This document shows positions 1 to 6,913 of a stretch of 20,429 nucleotides of DNA, piece after piece; within the stretch, counting starts at the first letter, position 1, and each line of letters begins with the position of its first letter. Under the pieces are notes generated by a model that ran no database searches, had not been told where the DNA came from, and was given only the letters and a program-made list of their open reading frames with translations. Source of the DNA: Bacilli bacterium. GTDB taxonomy: Bacteria > Bacillota_I > Bacilli_A > RFN20 > CAG-826. The translations under genes were made by a program, and so were the position numbers. Location: the NCBI GenBank assembly GCA_016296775.1, contig JAEDIE010000027.1, positions 1-20,429 on the forward strand. Reading direction: 5' to 3'.

Positions 1-1047
1 ATGAGGAGGAATTCTATCGTTCCATTCTTCAAAACCTTCTTCTTTAAAAAGTTCTCCAGAATTACAATCAACAAAATATTTTTCTATTCTATTTTCAAAT
101 TCTCTACATAAATTAACTACATAAACCATTCTACGTTCATGATTTCTAAATTCATGATAAATTGTAAAAACATCGTACCATTTTAAATCGTTTTTTGTTA
201 ATTTTAATGATTCTAAAACCTTATTTAACGCCATTTCTTCATTAATAAATCCATTTGGTTTCCCACTAACTACGTCGTTTCCTTGTTCTTGATTATCTTT
301 AAATATGTTTTGGTATATTAAATTTAATTCATTAATACTCATGGAAGATAATTCTAAAATATTTTCTTCAGTATATATTTGAGAATGTTCAATAATTTTT
401 AAGATCAATTTCATTTTACCTTTAGAAATACCATAAGCTCTAGCTAATTCTTCTACATTTTTATCATTATCAATATTTTGAGCAATAATTGAACAATTCA
501 TTGACTCATTATTTTCAAAAATACTCTCTATTTGCTCATTAATTTTATCTAATTGGATACTTGAATTGTTCTTATAATTTTCGACACTAACTAATATTGA
601 GTTGTTATTTTCATTTAAAAATCCATTACTATACATAGAACCAACTAACGCATAAATTGCTGTATAAAATGTGGTGTTTTTTAAATCTAAATTATATAAA
701 ACTGATTCTCCATCTTCATTTAAAGGGATGCAGGAAGTAACTTTATTTTTACTATTTACTTCAATTTGAACAGAAGGATTAACATCTAAATAAACATTAG
801 CTTCTTTATCTAATGAGGTAATGGAAGGAATAAATAAGCCTAAAGTTATACCTAAAATAAAGAAAGAAACGGCTGAAAAAGACATAATTAATTTAGTTTT
901 TAAACTAAAAACGCCATGTTTTCCCACTTCTTTTTCTATTTGATTAACATTTTTAATATTTTCTTTAATAATGTAAAGGTTAGTATTATTTTCATCAAAT
1001 TTTGTAAAAGAAGCCTTAATTTCTTTATTTAAATTATTATTTTTCAT
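1..1047 (-). CDS. RsgI-like membrane anti-sigma factor (3' end beyond window)
   Basis: Open reading frame of 349 codons from ATG at 1047 to the window edge with no stop, so the C-terminus is missing. Residues 1-50 are a soluble, charged segment, where RsgI proteins bind their sigma factor. Residues about 52-74 are one hydrophobic transmembrane helix. Residues about 83-135 match the RsgI middle domain, with the signature YLDVNPSVQIEVN. Residues about 268-335 look PepSY-like (EEMALNKVLESL ... FVDCNSGELF). In characterised RsgI proteins the Asn-Pro bond of this signature is autoproteolysed; here that would be N90-P91. The start overlaps the end of the sigma gene by 11 nt and has the SD AAAGGA, so the two are co-translated. 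This is the standard arrangement of a sigma factor with its cognate anti-sigma. The family call rests on reading motifs, not on a search. Confidence 0.75.
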   Translation of the reverse strand, partial: MKNNNLNKEIKASFTKFDENNTNLYIIKENIKNVNQIEKEVGKHGVFSLKTKLIMSFSAVSFFILGITLGLFIPSITSLDKEANVYLDVNPSVQIEVNSKNKVTSCIPLNEDGESVLYNLDLKNTTFYTAIYALVGSMYSNGFLNENNNSILVSVENYKNNSSIQLDKINEQIESIFENNESMNCSIIAQNIDNDKNVEELARAYGISKGKMKLILKIIEHSQIYTEENILELSSMSINELNLIYQNIFKDNQEQGNDVVSGKPNGFINEEMALNKVLESLKLTKNDLKWYDVFTIYHEFRNHERRMVYVVNLCREFENRIEKYFVDCNSGELFKEEGFEEWNDRIPPH

Positions 1048-1600
1048 AATTTTTATCCTTTACTAAATTCTTTAACTTTTTAATTGAACGATTATATTTT
1101 GATAAAATGGTTGATAATGGTTTATCCATTATTTTAGCTATTTCTTTAAATTTAAGATTAGATACTATATGAAGAGAAATTATTTCTTTTTCTTCTTCTT
1201 TTAAGTTATTTAATAATAACTTTAAAAATTCATTTTCATTATATGAAGTTGAAAAAGAAACTATTTCGTTATTTAATAAATATTCTTTACTTTTTTCTTC
1301 TTCTCTTTTTCTTGTTTGATAATATCTATTAATTACATTAGTTTCAATAGTAATTATCCAAGCCATTGGTTTTCCAAGTGGTTCATATAACTTTGCATTT
1401 TCATATATTCTAACGAATGTATCTTGAACTAAATCATCTATATCAAAATTTGGGATAGATTTACTTATTGCGTAAGCATAAATATTATTTTTTATTGTTT
1501 TATAAAGTAGATCCATAGCATCTACTTTATTATTTGCTAATGAAATTAAACAATTTTCTATTAATATGTTTCTATTTTTGTCATTATTCATAGTGTTCAT
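1037..1600 (-). CDS. ECF-like RNA polymerase sigma factor
   Basis: 187 residues from ATG at 1600. Upstream in-frame TTG at 1606 is possible, but ATG fits the promoter better. Sigma-70 region 2 spans roughly residues 35-105, with DIDDLVQDTFVRIYENA followed by AWIITIETNVINRYYQTRKR, the usual -10 recognition and melting helices. Region 4 spans about 135-183, with EEEKEIISLHIV and the helix-turn-helix FKEIAKIMDKPLSTILSKYNRS. No region 1 or 3 is visible, which places it with ECF-type factors rather than SigI. It should direct RNA polymerase to a small stress or envelope regulon, and be held inactive by the RsgI-like membrane protein encoded immediately downstream. The target regulon cannot be seen from this window. 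There is no SD; a -10 hexamer with a TG extension ends 6 nt before ATG. Confidence 0.85.
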   Translation of the reverse strand: MNTMNNDKNRNILIENCLISLANNKVDAMDLLYKTIKNNIYAYAISKSIPNFDIDDLVQDTFVRIYENAKLYEPLGKPMAWIITIETNVINRYYQTRKREEEKSKEYLLNNEIVSFSTSYNENEFLKLLLNNLKEEEKEIISLHIVSNLKFKEIAKIMDKPLSTILSKYNRSIKKLKNLVKDKNYEK

Positions 1601-1606
1601 TAACAA

Positions 1607-1615
1607 ATAATACCA
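1607..1615 (-). promoter_or_regulatory. Extended -10 promoter, sigma gene (leaderless)
   Basis: On the minus strand TGG-TATTAT is followed by TTGTTA and then the ATG at 1600. A start site about 7 nt after the hexamer would fall on the ATG. No SD is present. A second -10 (TATAAT, 1632-1627, with a weak TTCAAA 18 nt upstream) could give a 20-30 nt leader instead. Confidence 0.45.
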
Positions 1616-1637
1616 TAAGAAGTTTAATTATATAATA

Positions 1638-2318
1638 TTATAATTCGCTCTTTGAAAACTCCATTCTTTCAATAGAAACTTCTAAGTTTCCGTTTCTAAT
1701 TCTAATATCATCTAGAAGTTGTTTTTCTTCACTAGGATTTTTTAATATTACATGGTAATAAATCTTAAACATACTACCCATATTAACTGTCTTTACCTTC
1801 AAAATTTCATATGATTTAGTATATTTTTTTAATACTTCATCAAAAACTTCAGTATAATCAAGATCTTCAGGAATTGTAATTCTAATAATTTTTTCTTTAG
1901 CATCATATTTCTTATCAAATAAATGAAGAAATTCTAAGACTAATAAAATTACTCCACAAACAATTAAGAAAATAGCTCCATAAGCTAAATAGCCCATACC
2001 AAATGCTAAACCACTAGCCATTGAAATAAAAATAATACAAATTTCTTTAGCGCTTCCTGGTTGACTTCTAAATCTAACAAGTCCAAAAGCACCAGCAATA
2101 GCAACACCTGCTCCAATATTTCCATTAACTAAAATAATAATTAATGAAACAACAAATGGAAGCAATGATGTTGTAACTAAGAAACTTTTTGAAGACTTAG
2201 ATTTAATGCAACAAAGTAAACTAAAGACAATACCTGCAACTAAAGCAACACCTAAACATAAAAATATGTCTAAAGTTGAAATTGTACCATCATTAAATGG
2301 TGACTCGAAAAAATTCAT
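1638..2318 (-). CDS. DUF4956 integral membrane protein
   Basis: 226 residues. The N-terminal half is membrane embedded, with hydrophobic helices at about residues 15-37, 46-66, 93-112 and 114-133. Between them lies the family's conserved cytosolic-looking loop (GAFGLVRFRSQPGSAKEI, about 77-94). The C-terminal third, about 135-226, is soluble and looks like a small alpha/beta regulatory domain. DUF4956 proteins have no established biochemical role; they commonly sit next to VTC-domain polyphosphate polymerase-like genes, exactly as here. The start overlaps the VTC gene stop in ATGA and has a strong SD (AAGGAGGG) inside that gene, so the pair is translationally coupled. I infer that it partners with the VTC protein at the membrane, perhaps as the channel or anchor it lacks. 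Confidence 0.85.
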   Translation of the reverse strand: MNFFESPFNDGTISTLDIFLCLGVALVAGIVFSLLCCIKSKSSKSFLVTTSLLPFVVSLIIILVNGNIGAGVAIAGAFGLVRFRSQPGSAKEICIIFISMASGLAFGMGYLAYGAIFLIVCGVILLVLEFLHLFDKKYDAKEKIIRITIPEDLDYTEVFDEVLKKYTKSYEILKVKTVNMGSMFKIYYHVILKNPSEEKQLLDDIRIRNGNLEVSIERMEFSKSEL

Positions 2319-3010
2319 AACGTTCCCTCCTTCTTGTTTATGAATTGCTTATAAACTGTTCCATATTTTGAAAAACTGGTTTTATAAACTTTGTTATCAT
2401 TTAATAATCTAATTAACCATTCAGGATAACCAGAAGCTGTTTTAATCTCTAATAAAACTTCATCATCATTAAATATTTTTGTTCCGTTTAATTCATGAGT
2501 TACATCAAGATCATCTAATCTAAAACGCACATTTCTATCAAAAGTTATGCGTAAATCACTATCATTTGCTAAATATGCACTTCTATCATATAAAAGTAAA
2601 ACTCTAGGTTTTAAATCATAATAATAGTCAAATAAGTACAATAATTCTTTTTCAATTTGAGTTAAATCTTGTTTTTCTTTATTTAAAAATTGTTCTAAAG
2701 AAGATAATTTAAGTTCAATTCTTCTTTTATATACTATTTTTTCATATTTTTTCTTAATTTCTAAAAAAACATTAGAATCTTGATTTCCTCTTCCATAACA
2801 TCTTAATCTAACTTTTTCTTTATAAAGGGGAGATTCAATAGATGTTCTAATAAGTTGAAAAGAAGGTGTATCGTAATATAAACTTTGAATTGTTGTTTCT
2901 TTATATTTATCTAAAAATAAGTGTTTTTGTATCTCTTCTAAGAAAATCTTGTAATTTTCCGCACTTAAAATATATTTAAGTTCATATCTTTTGAATGTCA
3001 TTTTACTCAT
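2315..3010 (-). CDS. VTC-domain polyphosphate polymerase-like protein
   Basis: 231 residues, a single VTC domain. Family features in order: RYELKY at 8-13, YYDTPS at 45-50, the basic strand KEKVRLRCYG at 64-73, LEIKKKYEKIVYKRRIEL at 83-100, YDRSAY near 142, LRITFDRNVRFR near 153, and LEIKTASGYPEWL near 187. The alternating Lys/Arg residues correspond to those lining the phosphate tunnel of yeast Vtc4, and the acidic residues to its metal site. It has no transmembrane helix, so it is presumably cytosolic and docked to the DUF4956 protein. Activity as a polyphosphate synthase is inferred; bacterial members are mostly uncharacterised. The stop codon is TGA, evidence for the standard code. A second ATG (codon 4) is an alternative start, but neither has an SD. 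Confidence 0.85.
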   Translation of the reverse strand: MSKMTFKRYELKYILSAENYKIFLEEIQKHLFLDKYKETTIQSLYYDTPSFQLIRTSIESPLYKEKVRLRCYGRGNQDSNVFLEIKKKYEKIVYKRRIELKLSSLEQFLNKEKQDLTQIEKELLYLFDYYYDLKPRVLLLYDRSAYLANDSDLRITFDRNVRFRLDDLDVTHELNGTKIFNDDEVLLEIKTASGYPEWLIRLLNDNKVYKTSFSKYGTVYKQFINKKEGTL

Positions 3011-3016
3011 ATTATA

Positions 3017-3046
3017 ATAATAATATGAATAGCAAATTTATTGCAA
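3017..3046 (-). promoter_or_regulatory. Promoter of VTC-DUF4956 unit (leaderless)
   Basis: TTGCAA (3046-3041), 18-nt spacer, TATTAT (3022-3017), then 6 nt and the ATG at 3010. It lies just after the terminator of the CBS gene, which supports a new transcript here. No SD precedes the ATG. Confidence 0.45.
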
Positions 3047-3054
3047 ATAATTAG

Positions 3055-3082
3055 AAAAATTACAACAATTTTTGTAATTTTT
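3055..3082 (-). terminator. Terminator of CBS gene transcript
   Basis: Perfect 11-bp inverted repeat AAAAATTACAA / TTGTAATTTTT with a 6-nt loop, overlapping the first base of the CBS stop codon. The minus-strand 3' arm ends in five T and the sequence beyond is T-rich. The stem is AT-rich, so strength is uncertain. Confidence 0.55.
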
Positions 3083-3492
3083 TATATATTAATATCTTTT
3101 ATTTCTAATAAATGCTTAATAACATCTTTTCTTTTTATAATTCCAATAAACATACCTCTATCATCTATAATAGGTATAAAATTTTGACTTAATGAAAGAG
3201 CTAATATTTCTTTAAAAGATGAAGAAATACTTAAACATTCATAGGTTCTATATCTAGAAACTTCAAATAATTGATGATTTTCTAAGTCTTTTAAAGAAAT
3301 AGGATCATTTATTTTAATAAATCTTAATAAATCACCCTCAGAAATACTATTTACATATTTACCTGTTTCATCAATTACTGGAACAACAGAATATTTGTAA
3401 AAATCAAATTTTTCAACAGCTTGACGTACACTTATGTCATCTTTTAAATAATAAGTGTTATTTTTGGTTGTTAAATAGTTAAGTATATTCAT
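3082..3492 (-). CDS. Stand-alone two-CBS-domain protein
   Basis: 136 residues, consisting of two CBS motifs and nothing else. CBS1 covers about 5-63, with the hallmark order DDISVRQAVEKF, SVVPVIDETGKYVNSISEGDLL. CBS2 covers about 75-132, with the order SSFKEILALS, NFIPIIDDRGMFIGIIKRKDVI. Paired CBS motifs form a Bateman module that binds adenine nucleotides or similar ligands. No catalytic domain is attached, so this is probably a small energy-state sensor acting on a partner. The partner is not identifiable; neighbours are the helicase upstream and the VTC unit downstream. It has no SD and appears to start its own transcript, although read-through from fmt-helicase is possible because no terminator is visible in the 30-nt gap. 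Confidence 0.8.
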   Translation of the reverse strand: MNILNYLTTKNNTYYLKDDISVRQAVEKFDFYKYSVVPVIDETGKYVNSISEGDLLRFIKINDPISLKDLENHQLFEVSRYRTYECLSISSSFKEILALSLSQNFIPIIDDRGMFIGIIKRKDVIKHLLEIKDINI

Positions 3493-3498
3493 ATTTTA

Positions 3499-3526
3499 AT
3501 TATAAAATATAACTAAAAATAATCAA
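3499..3526 (-). promoter_or_regulatory. Promoter of CBS gene (leaderless)
   Basis: TTGATT (3526-3521), 16-nt spacer, consensus TATAAT (3504-3499), then 6 nt and ATG at 3492. The predicted start site coincides with the A of the ATG. The -35 overlaps the end of the helicase gene. Confidence 0.5.
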
Positions 3527-5880
3527 TTATTATAAAATTCGTCTAAAGATTTAGACAATTCATACTTGTTTTTAATTACTTTATAATTACTCCATTTATC
3601 ATTAAATAATGGTTCATATGTCTTATTTTTATATCTATAATCGATTAAAAGAGCTACGCCTTTATCATTTTCACTTCTAATTAATCTTCCTACAGCTTGA
3701 GTAATCTTATTAATTCCAACATTTAAATAAGCATATTCAAAACCATTATATGAAAGAGAATTGTAATATTCTTTTCTTAATTCGTTGTCAAAGCTTATTT
3801 GAGGAAGACCTATACCTAAAATGATTACTCCATTTAATCTATTTCCTACTAAATCTATTCCTTCTGAAAATATTCCTCCTAAAACTACTACACCAATTGT
3901 TGTTTTATTAGGATGTTCTTTAAATTCTTCTAAAAACATATCTTTTTTATAATTAGTCATGTTCTTTTCTTGATAAATTATATTTGAATCTTCGTTATTT
4001 AATACTAATTTTAATGTTTCTAAATACTTGTAAGAAGGACAAAAAACCATGTAATTCCCTACTCTTTTTTTGCAAAATGCTAAAATATAATCTTTTATTT
4101 TATCTATTGTTAAAAGTCTATCTTTATATATAAAAGATGTAGAATTATCTACTAAAACTTTAAAGTTATTTTTATCAAAAGGAGAAGGAATTGATAAGGT
4201 TTTTATATTTTTTACTTTGCCAACTATTGAATTAATATAATATTCTAGAGGTGATAATGTAGCACTAAATAATATAGATCCTTCAAAATGATTTAAATTA
4301 GAAGCTATAAAATTAGAAGCATCTAAACACATAATATTAATACTTACATCTACATTATTTTCTTTTTTAACAAATACTTTATATTGGTTGTTATACTTAA
4401 TAAAATAGTCATAAATTATTAAAAACCTATGTAAATCCCTATTAAAATTATCTACTAATTCGCTTTTAAATCTCTTATGTTTAATTTTATATTTTTTAAT
4501 TTCTTCATCATAAGATTTTAGTTTAAGTATAAATTCAACATTCAAATGTTCAATTAAATACTCGTTTTGTTCATTAAAATCAAAGTTTATATAATTTAAA
4601 AAATATTCATTTAATGATTCGTATAAAGTTTTAATTCTTTTATTTTTTATTTTCTTTAAATCTTTAAGTGCATTCAAGAAAGAAAGTGAAGACAAAGTTG
4701 CACTAAACATAGAAACACTTCTATTTACCATATTATGAGCTTCATCAATTAGAGCAATCATCTTATATTGTTTATCTGGTGATTCAAAATATCTTTTTAA
4801 TTGTGAAATTGGATCAAATAAATAGTTATAATCTAAAATAATTACATCTGCTAAAAGAGATAAATCTAAAGATAATTCAAAAGGACACATTTTATATTTA
4901 GTAGCGTATTCTTTTATTAAAGAAGCAGAAATTATATCATTATTTAATACTATTTCTTTTAAAACTTCCTTCAATTTATCGTAATAACCTACAGTATATT
5001 CACATTCATCTGGATTACATTTACATGATTTTTTAAAATTTATACAAGCTTTTTCTTTAGCTGTTATTTCTACACTTGTTAACTTAATTCCTTTTTCTTT
5101 AAATATTTTTAAAGCATGTAAAGCATTTAAAAATCCACTATTTTTAGGAGTAGCATAAAATATTTTGTCTACTTTTTGTTCTTTCATTAACCTTAATGAG
5201 CCATAAATTGTCGAAACAGTTTTTCCAATTCCAGTAGAAGCTTCAACAAAATTATTTGTATGATTTAAACAACAATCTATAGTTGAATCAATTAAACTAT
5301 TTTGACCTTCTCTAACAAAAGGAAATGGAAATGATAGTTTTTTTAAACTTTCTTCCTTCAATTGTTCTTTAATTAAAAATGTATTTTGATAAGAAATATA
5401 ATCATTTAAATATTTATAAACATTAGTTTCTAATGTTAAAAAATCATAATTATATGTTTTCTTTAAACTATCTTTCTTATTTTGAGAAAAATACATTAAA
5501 TTAATATTTACATTACTTAAATTATTAATTTTAGCATAAATGTAAGCGTAAAATTCAGCTTGTGCTAAATGCCATTTTTCATTTACTTCATGAAAATGTT
5601 CTAAATCATCAACTGTTGTTTTAATTTCTTCAATAGTTATAACGTTACCTAAAATTACACCATCACTTCTTCCTTCAACAGTTATTTCATAATCTTGAAC
5701 ATTAAAAGTGTACTTTAAGAAATATTCTTTTAAGTAGTTTTTACCTTGTCTATCTTGATAATGTTTATGTAATCTTGTACCTTCAAGCATGCTAGAAGTA
5801 TTAAAAACACGATCATCAATGTCTCCGCTTCTAAATAAAAAATCTACTATTTGATGAACACTTAAAGATAAGTAAATCAT
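3523..5880 (-). CDS. PD-(D/E)XK nuclease - XPD/DinG-type helicase fusion
   Basis: 785 residues. The N-terminus, about 30-165, carries a RecB/Cas4-like nuclease pattern: EGTRLHKH (33-40), GRSDG with D73, ITIEEIKTT with E85 and K87, and AQAEFYAY with Q107 and Y111. The rest is a superfamily 2 helicase of the XPD/DinG class: Walker A ASTGIGKT (214-221), cysteines C279, C286, C288, C293 and C332 positioned for the 4Fe-4S cluster, DEAH box 379-382, LFSATLSPLEYY, GGIFSEGIDLVG, and motif VI QAVGRLIRS near the C-terminus. It should unwind DNA 5'-3' in repair of blocked or structured substrates, with the nuclease trimming the strand; both activities are inferred. Its ATG overlaps the fmt stop (TAATG). 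The SD AGGGGAT lies rather far upstream. It may not be DinG proper, which lacks this nuclease type. Confidence 0.85.
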   Translation of the reverse strand: MIYLSLSVHQIVDFLFRSGDIDDRVFNTSSMLEGTRLHKHYQDRQGKNYLKEYFLKYTFNVQDYEITVEGRSDGVILGNVITIEEIKTTVDDLEHFHEVNEKWHLAQAEFYAYIYAKINNLSNVNINLMYFSQNKKDSLKKTYNYDFLTLETNVYKYLNDYISYQNTFLIKEQLKEESLKKLSFPFPFVREGQNSLIDSTIDCCLNHTNNFVEASTGIGKTVSTIYGSLRLMKEQKVDKIFYATPKNSGFLNALHALKIFKEKGIKLTSVEITAKEKACINFKKSCKCNPDECEYTVGYYDKLKEVLKEIVLNNDIISASLIKEYATKYKMCPFELSLDLSLLADVIILDYNYLFDPISQLKRYFESPDKQYKMIALIDEAHNMVNRSVSMFSATLSSLSFLNALKDLKKIKNKRIKTLYESLNEYFLNYINFDFNEQNEYLIEHLNVEFILKLKSYDEEIKKYKIKHKRFKSELVDNFNRDLHRFLIIYDYFIKYNNQYKVFVKKENNVDVSINIMCLDASNFIASNLNHFEGSILFSATLSPLEYYINSIVGKVKNIKTLSIPSPFDKNNFKVLVDNSTSFIYKDRLLTIDKIKDYILAFCKKRVGNYMVFCPSYKYLETLKLVLNNEDSNIIYQEKNMTNYKKDMFLEEFKEHPNKTTIGVVVLGGIFSEGIDLVGNRLNGVIILGIGLPQISFDNELRKEYYNSLSYNGFEYAYLNVGINKITQAVGRLIRSENDKGVALLIDYRYKNKTYEPLFNDKWSNYKVIKNKYELSKSLDEFYNN

Positions 5881-6824
5881 TAATTTAATTTATCCCCTAC
5901 TTTAAATAGGTTCATATTTCCGTTATAAAAATCTTTATAGTTTAAAATTTTCTTTCCTTGACGTTGGATTTCTTCCACCCTTAAAGCATTCTCTTTACAT
6001 CCAATAATAAAGTTATTCTTATTATATTCAATAACTTCACCAACACTTTTATTTTTAGTTTCAACTACTTTAGCTTTTAAAATTTTATATTTTTCATTAT
6101 TAAATACAAAATATGCTCCAGGAGTATAACTTAAAGCTCTTATTTTATTAAAAATATGTGTAGCATCATTATTAAAATCTAATATTTCATCTTCTTTTAA
6201 GATTTTTTTAGTAAAAGTAGCCTTATTTTCGTCTTGTTCTATTCCTAAATTAGTTTTATTTACAATATCTAAAATACCTTCTTTAAAACAAAGATAAGCT
6301 GCTACTTTCATTTTTTCTACTAATGAAGTATAGTTGTCTTCTTCACCTATAGATACTTTTTTAACATAAAACATTCTTCCAGCATCCATTTTGTCAACCA
6401 TTTCCATTAAAGTAATTCCACTTTCCTTATCTCCATTAAGTAAAGATGTTTGGATAGGTGAAGCTCCTCTTAAAGAAGGAAGAATTGATCCATGAAGATT
6501 AAAAGCACCAATTTTAGGTAAATTTAATAATTCATGAGGAACAATTTGACCATAAGCTAAAGTTAAAATGATATCTACATCTAAATCCATTAAAGCTTCG
6601 TATTCTAATCTTAATTTTGTTGGCTGATATACCTTAATATTATGTTTTAAAGCTACTTCTTTAACTGGACTAGGAGTTAAAATTGCTTTTCTTCCAAATG
6701 GTTTATCAATTTGAGTTACTACACCAACAATATTAAAACCATCTTCGATTAAAGAAGATAAAACATAACTAGAAATTTCAGGTGTTCCAAAATATAAAAT
6801 CTTTAAATCTTTAATGTTATCCAT
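5880..6824 (-). CDS. fmt: Methionyl-tRNA formyltransferase
   Basis: 314 residues, usual family length. Fmt formylates Met-tRNAfMet using 10-formyltetrahydrofolate, making the initiator used by IF2 for translation start. The N-terminal Rossmann catalytic domain begins ILYFGTPEISSYVL. The catalytic triad is visible: N109 and H111 in AFNLHGSILPSLRGASPI and D147 in MVDKMDAGR. The C-terminal OB-like tRNA-binding domain occupies about 205-312. The gene is the first of a two-gene unit with the nuclease-helicase; def and priA, its frequent neighbours, are absent. No SD precedes the ATG, and a promoter lies directly against it, so the message may be leaderless. Confidence 0.95.
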   Translation of the reverse strand: MDNIKDLKILYFGTPEISSYVLSSLIEDGFNIVGVVTQIDKPFGRKAILTPSPVKEVALKHNIKVYQPTKLRLEYEALMDLDVDIILTLAYGQIVPHELLNLPKIGAFNLHGSILPSLRGASPIQTSLLNGDKESGITLMEMVDKMDAGRMFYVKKVSIGEEDNYTSLVEKMKVAAYLCFKEGILDIVNKTNLGIEQDENKATFTKKILKEDEILDFNNDATHIFNKIRALSYTPGAYFVFNNEKYKILKAKVVETKNKSVGEVIEYNKNNFIIGCKENALRVEEIQRQGKKILNYKDFYNGNMNLFKVGDKLN

Positions 6825-6831
6825 GTATATA

Positions 6832-6860
6832 ATTATATTATTTTTTATATGTTATTTAAA
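6832..6860 (-). promoter_or_regulatory. Promoter of fmt (leaderless)
   Basis: TTTAAA (6860-6855), 17-nt spacer, consensus TATAAT (6837-6832), then 7 nt and the ATG at 6824. There is no SD. It shares the 89-nt divergent gap with the rarA promoter. Confidence 0.5.
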
Positions 6861-6898
6861 CTTTTAAATAATTATTGAGTGCTTATAAACATAATGTT

Positions 6899-6907
6899 TG
6901 ATAAAAT
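6899..6907 (+). promoter_or_regulatory. Extended -10 promoter of rarA (leaderless)
   Basis: TGA-TAAAAT followed by 6 nt and the ATG at 6914. No convincing -35 sits at 16-18 nt (TTGAGT at 6875-6880 is too far), as expected for an extended -10 promoter. No SD is visible. Confidence 0.4.
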
Positions 6908-6913
6908 TAAGAT

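Noticed and set aside
1601..1606. TTG start for the sigma gene
   Set aside because: It would add two residues without an SD; the ATG at 1600 sits at the same distance from a -10 hexamer as five other genes.
2315..2317. Mycoplasma genetic code (UGA = Trp)
   Set aside because: The VTC gene ends in TGA within an ATGA coupling overlap, and the tryptophans seen are TGG.
3523..3560. Link between CBS protein and a CRISPR-type cyclic nucleotide system
   Set aside because: The nuclease-helicase neighbour is suggestive, but the CBS protein has only Bateman motifs and no effector domain or array is present.
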